From Comamonas sp. NLF-1-9 (GTDB taxonomy: Bacteria; Pseudomonadota; Gammaproteobacteria; Burkholderiales; Burkholderiaceae_C): 64,000 nt of DNA. The notes below the pieces were generated by a model that had not been told where the DNA came from, did no database searches, and saw only the letters and a program-made list of their open reading frames with translations. The stretch's first letter is position 1; the number at the start of each line of letters is the position of its first letter. Positions 58,512 to 64,000 of this stretch are shown here, one piece after another. The stretch covers positions 682,001 through 746,000 of the forward strand of contig NZ_CP078069.1 of the NCBI RefSeq assembly GCF_019195435.1. Reading direction: 5' to 3'. The translations under genes were made by a program, and so were the position numbers.

Positions 58512-58916
58512 ATGGCGTATTCGCAGCAGGTCAACGACCATTTCGAGAACCCGCGCAATTGCGGCTCGTTCGACGCCGCCGAGCCGGGCGTCGCCACCGC
58601 CATGGTCGGTTCGCCCCGAGCGGGCGAAGTGATACGGCTGCAGCTTCGCCTGCACGCCGACGGCGTGCACATCGAAGAAGCGCGCTTCAAGGCCTACGGC
58701 GCGGCGCCGGCCATAGCCGCCGCTTCTTTTGTCGCACAGTGGCTGGGTGGCAAGAGCCTGGAGCAAGCCCTGGCGCTGGGCCACGCCGATGTGTCCCAGG
58801 CCCTGGCGCTGCAGCCGTCGCAGCTGCACAGTGCCATCCTGGCCCAGGAGGCGGTGCGGGCCGCGGTCGCTGCGCTGTCTGGCGGAGCGTCACGAGAGGA
58901 GAACAGCAAACCATGA
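58512..58916 (+). CDS. IscU-like scaffold protein lacking all cluster-ligand cysteines
   Basis: A 134-residue protein that aligns with IscU along its length from MAYSQQVNDHFENPRN onward. Every functional cysteine is replaced: C37 is A37 in GSPRAGEV (usual GAPACGDV, with D39 now E), C63 is A64 in AYGAAPAIA, and C106 is S107 in QLHSAILAQ. The HscA-binding LPPVK is LQPSQ. Its only cysteine, C17, is not a ligand position. It cannot hold a cluster in the usual way. The frame is intact, 10 bases after iscS, and its TGA overlaps the dnaQ ATG. It may regulate or stabilise IscS; the function is unknown. Confidence 0.85.
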   Translation: MAYSQQVNDHFENPRNCGSFDAAEPGVATAMVGSPRAGEVIRLQLRLHADGVHIEEARFKAYGAAPAIAAASFVAQWLGGKSLEQALALGHADVSQALALQPSQLHSAILAQEAVRAAVAALSGGASREENSKP

Positions 58917-59653
58917 CGAGCAACGCCGTGCGCCAGATCGTGCTGGATACGGAAACCACCGGACTGTCGGCCGAGCAGGGCGACCGCATTGTCGAGCTCG
59001 GCTGCGTGGAGCTGGTGGGCCGACGCCTGACGGGCAACAACCTGCACCTGTACTTCAACCCCGAGCGCGAGAGCGAGGAAGGCGCGCTGCGCGTGCACGG
59101 CCTGAGCAGCGAATTCCTGCGCGACAAGCCAAAGTTTGCGGAATGCGCCGAGCAGATTTTTGGTTACCTCCAGGGTGCGGAGCTCATCATCCACAACGCC
59201 GCCTTCGACATGGGCTTTCTGGAGATGGAGTTCGCGCGTCTGAAGCGCCCGCCGCTTGCCGCTGCGCTGGCGGGCGTGCTCGACACCCTGATGTTGGCGC
59301 GCGACCTCTATCCGGGCAAGCGCAACACGCTCGACGCGCTGTGCGACCGTCTGGAGGTGGACCGCTCGGACCGCACGCTGCACGGTGCGCTGCTCGATGC
59401 GGAGCTGCTCGCCAGCGTCTACATCCAGATGACGCGTGGCCAGGAATCTCTGCTGGTTGCGCCCGGTGTCGTGGACAGCCCGCAGGCGATCGCTGCCGCG
59501 GCGCTGGACCTGAGCGGCTTCGATCTGCCGGTGCTGCTGGCCGACGCCCGCGAGCTCGCCGCCCACGAGGCCGTGCTGCTGCAGATCGACAAGGCAAGCG
59601 CAGGCCAGACGGTGTGGAAACCTGCCCGGGATGCGACGCAAGCTGTGCCATAA
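58913..59653 (+). CDS. dnaQ: DNA polymerase III subunit epsilon
   Basis: A 246-residue 3'-5' proofreading exonuclease of the DEDDh family. Exo I is VLDTETTGL near residue 10, Exo II HNAAFDMGFLEMEF near residue 93, and Exo III HGALLDAELLASVY with the catalytic His and Asp near residue 158. The C-terminal ~50 residues should bind the alpha subunit. It overlaps the IscU-like gene by ATGA, so its translation is coupled to an Fe-S operon, and it is followed by tRNA-Val. Confidence 0.94.
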   Translation: MTSNAVRQIVLDTETTGLSAEQGDRIVELGCVELVGRRLTGNNLHLYFNPERESEEGALRVHGLSSEFLRDKPKFAECAEQIFGYLQGAELIIHNAAFDMGFLEMEFARLKRPPLAAALAGVLDTLMLARDLYPGKRNTLDALCDRLEVDRSDRTLHGALLDAELLASVYIQMTRGQESLLVAPGVVDSPQAIAAAALDLSGFDLPVLLADARELAAHEAVLLQIDKASAGQTVWKPARDATQAVP

Positions 59654-59678
59654 TCGCGCTCTTCGCAAAACGCGATCC

Positions 59679-59753
59679 GGGTGATTAGCTCAGCGGTAGA
59701 GCACTGCCTTCACACGGCAGGGGTCAGTGGTTCGATCCCACTATCACCCACCA
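59679..59753 (+). tRNA. tRNA-Val (anticodon CAC)
   Basis: A 75-base cloverleaf with CCA encoded. Acceptor GGGTGAT pairs with ATCACCC, and the D-arm is in TTAGCTCAGCGGTAGAGC. The anticodon stem CTGCC/GGCAG encloses TTCACAC (anticodon CAC, reading GUG), and the T-arm holds GGTTCGATCCC. It lies 25 bases after dnaQ. Confidence 0.97.
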
Positions 59754-59765
59754 CGGACTACGCAG

Positions 59766-59799
59766 CGCCTTGGCATTCAAAGTGCCAAGGCGTTTTTTT
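59766..59799 (+). terminator. Rho-independent terminator after tRNA-Val
   Basis: CGCCTTGGCA (59766-59775) pairs with TGCCAAGGCG (59783-59792), a perfect 10 bp stem, followed by seven T. Confidence 0.92.
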
Positions 59800-59945
59800 G
59801 TGCGCGCACCGCGCTGGCTGCGGCCCGTGCCCTTGCGGGCGCGGGGCTGCAGACACCTGCCTGGCCTTGTTCTCCCTGCAAAGCTTGCAGCGGAAAAACC
59901 GCGCCGCCGCTGCAAAAGCTAGGGTTTTCATGGCCCGACTTTGCC

Positions 59946-59975
59946 TTGACAGTGGCCGCCGAGGCCACCCACAAT
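59946..59975 (+). promoter_or_regulatory. Putative sigma70 promoter of aapJQMP
   Basis: TTGACA (59946-59951), 18 bp spacer, CACAAT (59970-59975), about 60 bases before the aapJ ATG. The -35 is a perfect match. The rest of the spacer from 59800 shows no other feature. Confidence 0.6.
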
Positions 59976-60034
59976 GGCCGGTCAGGGGTCCAGCTCGCGA
60001 TCCTGTCCGACAGCAACGATTTCAAGGAGACACA

Positions 60035-61054
60035 ATGAACAAGGCACTGACTCTGCTGGCCGCCGGCGTGGCTATGGCATTTGCCAGCACGGCCGTCCAG
60101 GCGGGGGACACCTACAACGCGGTCAAGAAAAAGGGCTTCGTGCAGTGCGGCATCAACCCGGGTCTGCCGGGGTTCTCGCTGGCCGACAGCAAGGGGGTCT
60201 GGAAGGGCCTGGACATCGACATGTGTCGCGCGATTGCGGCCACGGTCTTCGGTGACGCGTCCAAGTTCAAGGTGACGCCGCTGACCACGCAGCAACGCTT
60301 CACCGCTCTGCAGTCGGGCGAGGTGGATGTGCTGACGCGCAACTCGACGGCGACCATCGTGCGCGACACCACGCTCGGATTGATGAGCACCGGCACCAAC
60401 TACTACGACAGCCAGGGCGTGATCGTCAAGAAGAGCCTCGGCGTGAAGAGTGCCAGCGAGCTCGACGGTGCCTCGGTCTGCGTGCTGCAGGGCACGACCA
60501 CCGAGCTGAACCTGGCCGACTGGTTCCGCTCGCACAAGATCACCTACAAGCCGGTGGTGATCGAGACTTCCGAAGGAGGCTTTCGCACCTTCGAGGCCGG
60601 CCGCTGCGACGCCACTACCAGCGACAAGTCGCAACTGGCGGCGCTGCGCGCGTCCTCGTCGGCGCCGGACGACTTCGTCATCCTGCCCGAAGACTTCTCC
60701 AAGGAGCCGCTCGGCCCCATGGTGCGCCAGGGCGATGACGAATGGTTCATGGTGGTGCGCTGGACGCTCAACGCCATGTTGGAGGCCGAGGAGTACGGCA
60801 TCACCTCCAAGAACGTCGAGCAGATGCTCAAGAGCGACAACCCCAATGTGCAGCGCATCCTGGGCGTGAACGGCGAGATGGGCAAGGGCCTCGGCGTGGA
60901 CAACCGCTGGGCCTACAACATCGTCAAGCAGGTGGGCAACTACGGCGAATCCTTCGATCGCAACGTCGGCAAGGATTCCCCGCTCAAGCTCGACCGCGGC
61001 CTCAATGCCCAGTGGACCAAGGGCGGCGTGATGTACGCCTGGCCCATCCGCTGA
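60035..61054 (+). CDS. aapJ: General L-amino acid ABC transporter substrate-binding protein
   Basis: A 339-residue periplasmic binding protein. The signal peptide is MNKALTLLAAGVAMAFASTAVQA (cleavage likely after residue 23). The mature part has VQCGINPGLPGFS, GLDIDMCRAIAA, LTTQQRFTALQSGEVDVLTRN and GFRTFEAGRCDA, which match AapJ of the general L-amino acid permease rather than narrower family 3 binding proteins. AAGGAGACACA precedes the ATG. It is the first gene of aapJQMP. Confidence 0.93.
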   Translation: MNKALTLLAAGVAMAFASTAVQAGDTYNAVKKKGFVQCGINPGLPGFSLADSKGVWKGLDIDMCRAIAATVFGDASKFKVTPLTTQQRFTALQSGEVDVLTRNSTATIVRDTTLGLMSTGTNYYDSQGVIVKKSLGVKSASELDGASVCVLQGTTTELNLADWFRSHKITYKPVVIETSEGGFRTFEAGRCDATTSDKSQLAALRASSSAPDDFVILPEDFSKEPLGPMVRQGDDEWFMVVRWTLNAMLEAEEYGITSKNVEQMLKSDNPNVQRILGVNGEMGKGLGVDNRWAYNIVKQVGNYGESFDRNVGKDSPLKLDRGLNAQWTKGGVMYAWPIR

Positions 61055-61113
61055 TCGCACGCCTCTGAGCTGAAGACCGGGGTGCCACGCACGGCGGCGC
61101 TCCGGTTGCCGGT

Positions 61114-62316
61114 ATGGCTGGACAAGATTTAGCACCGTCGCCGCGGGCCCCGGGGGCGCGGCGTGCGCGGCGTTGGTCGTGGAACGACCCGACGACCCGC
61201 GCCATCATCTACCAGGTAGGTCTGCTGCTGCTGGTCGGCCTGCTGATCTGGTATCTGGCGCACAACACGCTGCGCAACCTGGCGGCGCGCAACATCACCA
61301 CGGGTTTCGACTTCCTGCAGCAGCAGGCGGGCTTCTCGATCGGTGAGAGCGCGATCGACTATTCCCCGACCGACAGCTATGGCCGTGCGGTGCTCGTCGG
61401 CCTGCTCAACACCTTGATGGTGTCGGTCGTGGGCATCATTGCAGCCACTGTGCTCGGTACCTTGCTGGGCATAGGGCGCCTGGCCAGGAACTCGCTGGTC
61501 TCTGGCCTGTGCAGCATCTACATCGAGGTGATGCGCAATATTCCGCTGCTGCTGCAGCTGTACTTCTGGTATGCGCTGGTGACCGAGGTGATGCCCAGCG
61601 CGCGCAAGGCCTTCTCGCCGCTGCCCAGCGTCTTCATCTCCAACCGCGGGCTGCGCCTGCCCTGGTTGCAAGGCAATGCGATGGAATGGATGCTCGGCGG
61701 TCTGGCCGTGGCGATAGCGGCCTGTCTGCTGCTCGGCCACTGGTCGCGTCGCCGCCAGGAGGCAAGCGGGCGCAGCTTTGCGCTCTTGCCGGCTTGCGCG
61801 GCTTTGCTGCTGGCGCTGCCGGCGCTGGGCTGGTGGATCAGCGGGGCGGGCTTCGTCGTGGATCGGCCGGTGCTCAAGGGCTTCAACTTCCAGGGCGGCT
61901 TTACCGTGACGCCCGAGATGTTTGCGCTGCTCGCGGGGCTCGTCACCTATACGGCGGCCTACATTGCCGAAGTGGTGCGCTCTGGCATCCAGGCGGTGAA
62001 CAAGGGGCAGTGGGAGGCGGCGGCGTCCATTGGCCTGTCGCGGGCGCGGGTGCTGCGCTTCGTCATCCTGCCCCAGACCATGCGTGTCGTGATACCGCCG
62101 ATGACCAGCCAGTACCTGAATCTGGTCAAGAACAGCTCGCTGGCGGTGGCCATAGGCTATCCAGACATCGTGGCAGTGACCAATACCATCCTGAACCAGA
62201 CGGGGCAGGCGATCGAGGGCATTGCCATCATCATGGCGGCCTATCTGGTGGTGAGCCTGTCGATTTCGCTGTTCATGAACTGGTACAACAAGCGCATGGC
62301 GCTGGTGGAGCGCTGA
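61114..62316 (+). CDS. aapQ: General L-amino acid ABC transporter permease AapQ
   Basis: A 400-residue HisM-family permease with about eight hydrophobic segments. Typical are the long N-terminal part with the extra loop GFDFLQQQAGF, NTLMVSVVGIIAATVLGTLLG, YIEVMRNIPLLLQLYFWY, and the EAA loop EVVRSGIQAVNKGQWEAAASIGLS, which contacts the ATPase. This length and loop set AapQ apart from shorter HisQ/HisM types. It pairs with AapM. It lies 59 bases after aapJ and 3 bases before aapM. Confidence 0.93.
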   Translation: MAGQDLAPSPRAPGARRARRWSWNDPTTRAIIYQVGLLLLVGLLIWYLAHNTLRNLAARNITTGFDFLQQQAGFSIGESAIDYSPTDSYGRAVLVGLLNTLMVSVVGIIAATVLGTLLGIGRLARNSLVSGLCSIYIEVMRNIPLLLQLYFWYALVTEVMPSARKAFSPLPSVFISNRGLRLPWLQGNAMEWMLGGLAVAIAACLLLGHWSRRRQEASGRSFALLPACAALLLALPALGWWISGAGFVVDRPVLKGFNFQGGFTVTPEMFALLAGLVTYTAAYIAEVVRSGIQAVNKGQWEAAASIGLSRARVLRFVILPQTMRVVIPPMTSQYLNLVKNSSLAVAIGYPDIVAVTNTILNQTGQAIEGIAIIMAAYLVVSLSISLFMNWYNKRMALVER

Positions 62317-62319
62317 GGG

Positions 62320-63417
62320 ATGACGCAAGCGCAAGCCTCCAGCGTCGGCCGCGCGCCGCCCCGCAGCAGCGCGGGCGTGGCAGGCTGGCTGCGCAGCCAG
62401 CTGTTTTCTTCGCCGCTCAACGCCGTGCTCACCGTGCTGGTGGTCTGGGTGCTGCTGATGGCGCTGCCCGCGCTGGTGGACTACTTCTTCATCAAGCCGG
62501 ACTTTGCCGCCACCACCGCGGCCGGTTGCCGCGAAGCGGGCGGCTACTGCTGGGCGCTGGTGCGCGAGAAGCACCGGCTGATCCTGTTTGGTCTCTACCC
62601 CTACGACGAGCAATGGCGCCCGCTGCTGGCTTCGGTGATTTTACTCGGCATCATCATCTGCAGTGCGATGCGGCGCTTCTGGCGCCCCGCGCTGGGCCTG
62701 GCCTGGGTGGTGGCGCTGGTGGCGGTGGGCGTGCTGATGTGGGGCGGGGTGTTCGGCCTCAGCTACGTGGAAGACGCACGCTGGGGCGGTTTGCCGCTGA
62801 CGCTGATTCTGGCCACCTTCGGCATCGGCATTGCCTTCCCGTTTGGCGTGCTGCTGGCGCTGGGGCGGCGCTCCGACATGCCTGCAGTCAGGGCTGTGTG
62901 CATCATCTACATCGAGCTGATCCGCGGCGTGCCGCTCATCAGCCTGCTGTTCATGTCTTCGGTGATGCTGCCGCTGTTTCTGCCCGAAGGTTTTTCCATC
63001 GACAAGCTGCTGCGTGCGCAGATCGCGCTGATTCTGTTCACCGCCGCCTACATTGCCGAGGTGGTGCGCGGCGGCCTGCAGGCCATACCCCGGGGGCAGG
63101 TGGAGGGCGCGGATTCGCTTGGCCTGTCCTACTGGCAGCAGATGCGCCTGGTGGTCTTGCCGCAGGCGCTGCGCATCTCCATCCCCACGCTGGTCAGCAC
63201 CTTCATTTCTCTGTTCAAGGACACGTCACTCGTGGTGATCATCGGCATTTTCGACCTGATGCAGGCGGCCAGGGCGGCGGTGCTGGACTCGGCCTGGCAG
63301 GGCTTCAGCATCGATTCCTACATCTTCATCGCGGTGATCTACTTCGTGTTCTGTTTTTCCATGTCGCGCTACAGCCTGGCGCTGGAGCGGCGGCTCAACC
63401 AGGGGCAGCAGCGCTGA
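62320..63417 (+). CDS. aapM: General L-amino acid ABC transporter permease AapM
   Basis: A 365-residue permease partner of AapQ. It has YIELIRGVPLISLLFM, FTAAYIAEVVRGGLQAIPRGQVEGADSLGLS (EAA loop) and LPQALRISIPTLVSTFISLFKDTSLV near the C terminus. A hydrophilic insertion around residues 70-100 with paired cysteines (AGCREAGGYCW) is periplasmic and typical of AapM. Confidence 0.93.
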   Translation: MTQAQASSVGRAPPRSSAGVAGWLRSQLFSSPLNAVLTVLVVWVLLMALPALVDYFFIKPDFAATTAAGCREAGGYCWALVREKHRLILFGLYPYDEQWRPLLASVILLGIIICSAMRRFWRPALGLAWVVALVAVGVLMWGGVFGLSYVEDARWGGLPLTLILATFGIGIAFPFGVLLALGRRSDMPAVRAVCIIYIELIRGVPLISLLFMSSVMLPLFLPEGFSIDKLLRAQIALILFTAAYIAEVVRGGLQAIPRGQVEGADSLGLSYWQQMRLVVLPQALRISIPTLVSTFISLFKDTSLVVIIGIFDLMQAARAAVLDSAWQGFSIDSYIFIAVIYFVFCFSMSRYSLALERRLNQGQQR

Positions 63418-63450
63418 AGGGCGCGCTGGACCCGTGCACGGTTTGCCTCC

Positions 63451-64000
63451 ATGTCCGAATCGACCATTCAGCTCAAGAACGTCAACAAGTGGTACGGCCA
63501 GTTTCACGTGCTGCGCGACGTGAACCTGGAAGTGGCCAAGGGTGAGCGCATCGTCATCTGCGGGCCGTCGGGCTCGGGCAAGTCGACGATGATCCGCTGC
63601 ATCAACCGGCTGGAAGAGCACCAGGAAGGCCAGATCATCGTGGACGGCGTGGAGCTGAGCAACGACCTCAAGCAGATCGAGGCGATACGGCGCAACGTCG
63701 GCATGGTGTTTCAGCACTTCAACCTGTTTCCGCACATGACGGTGCTGGAAAACCTCACTCTGGGCCCGATCTGGGTGCTGAAGAAGACCAAGGCAGAGGC
63801 CACGGCCGAGGCGATGAAGTACCTCGAGCGCGTGCGCATTCCGGATCAGGCGGGCAAGTACCCGGGGCAGCTCTCGGGCGGTCAGCAGCAGCGTGTGGCG
63901 ATTGCGCGCTCGCTGTGCATGAACCCCAAGATCATGCTGTTTGACGAGCCCACGTCGGCGCTGGACCCGGAGATGGTCAAGGAGGTGCTGGACGTGATGA
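63451..64000 (+). CDS. aapP: General L-amino acid ABC transporter ATP-binding protein, 3' truncated
   Basis: The first 183 codons of an ABC ATPase, open to the window end. The Walker A motif is GPSGSGKST near residue 38, the Q-loop [10 protein letters not shown], the signature [15 protein letters not shown] and Walker [16 protein letters not shown] near residues 167-181. About 60 C-terminal residues should follow beyond the window. It energises import through AapQM and lies 33 bases after aapM. Confidence 0.95.
   Translation, partial: MSESTIQLKNVNKWYGQFHVLRDVNLEVAKGERIVICGPSGSGKSTMIRCINRLEEHQEGQIIVDGVELSNDLKQIEAIRRNVGMVFQHFNLFPHMTVLENLTLGPIWVLKKTKAEATAEAMKYLERVRIPDQAGKYPGQLSGGQQQRVAIARSLCMNPKIMLFDEPTSALDPEMVKEVLDVM

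Overview
The window is a GC-rich chromosomal segment of a betaproteobacterium in the order Burkholderiales, most likely family Comamonadaceae (Acidovorax/Comamonas-like). This rests on an AroA-Cmk fusion, the order gyrA-serC-pheA-tyrA-aroA/cmk-rpsA-ihfB-lapA-lapB, the order ribBA-ribH-nusB-aminotransferase-ybgC-tolQRA, sdh/gltA next to mdh and acnB, and a dispersed ~45 bp repeat that I recall from this family. The genus cannot be fixed from the sequence. Genes are packed tightly, often with ATGA or TGATG overlaps. No gene-free stretch exceeds 300 bp. I saw no transposase, integrase, prophage gene or CRISPR array.

Layout. 1-13.8 kb: end of a nitronate monooxygenase gene, rnk, then a TCA-cycle cluster. 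The minus-strand run is gntR-sdhC-sdhD-sdhA-sdhB-sdhE-gltA. The divergent plus-strand run is mdh-tam-citE-like-exported protein-acnB. A palindrome between gntR and mdh may tie both sides to the GntR regulator. 13.8-20.4 kb: a small membrane methyltransferase, then minus-strand ribBA-ribH-nusB-aminotransferase-ybgC-tolQ-tolR-tolA; tolB and pal are not present. 20.4-28.3 kb: single genes of general metabolism (ferredoxin, class IV aminotransferase, NUDIX, SDR, gshA, nth, aminotransferase, slyX) and nsrR with a convincing NsrR box. 28.3-34.5 kb: a six-gene Mrp-type cation/proton antiporter operon with fused A and B subunits. 34.5-46.2 kb: lapB, lapA, ihfB, rpsA, aroA-cmk, tyrA, pheA, serC and gyrA, all minus strand. 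46.4-50.3 kb: an OmpA-family protein, then dnaX-ybaB-recR. 50.5-56.5 kb: mutS and an aromatic aminotransferase (minus), then uvrB (plus). 56.5-59.8 kb: iscR-iscS-IscU-like-dnaQ and tRNA-Val. 60.0-64.0 kb: a polar amino-acid ABC transporter aapJQMP, with aapP cut by the window end.

Most notable: (1) the IscU-like protein after iscS has lost all three cluster-ligand cysteines and the LPPVK-type chaperone motif, and iscA-hscB-hscA-fdx are absent from the locus, yet the reading frame is intact and coupled to dnaQ; (2) dnaX carries a 10-A run containing the A_AAA_AAG slippery heptamer just after the ATPase core, followed by an early -1 frame stop; (3) five copies of a dispersed repeat, two of which lie in frame inside aroA and mutS; (4) well-formed IscR and NsrR operator candidates and a palindrome at gntR/mdh. 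No wholly new multi-gene system is evident. The altered isc locus is the nearest candidate.
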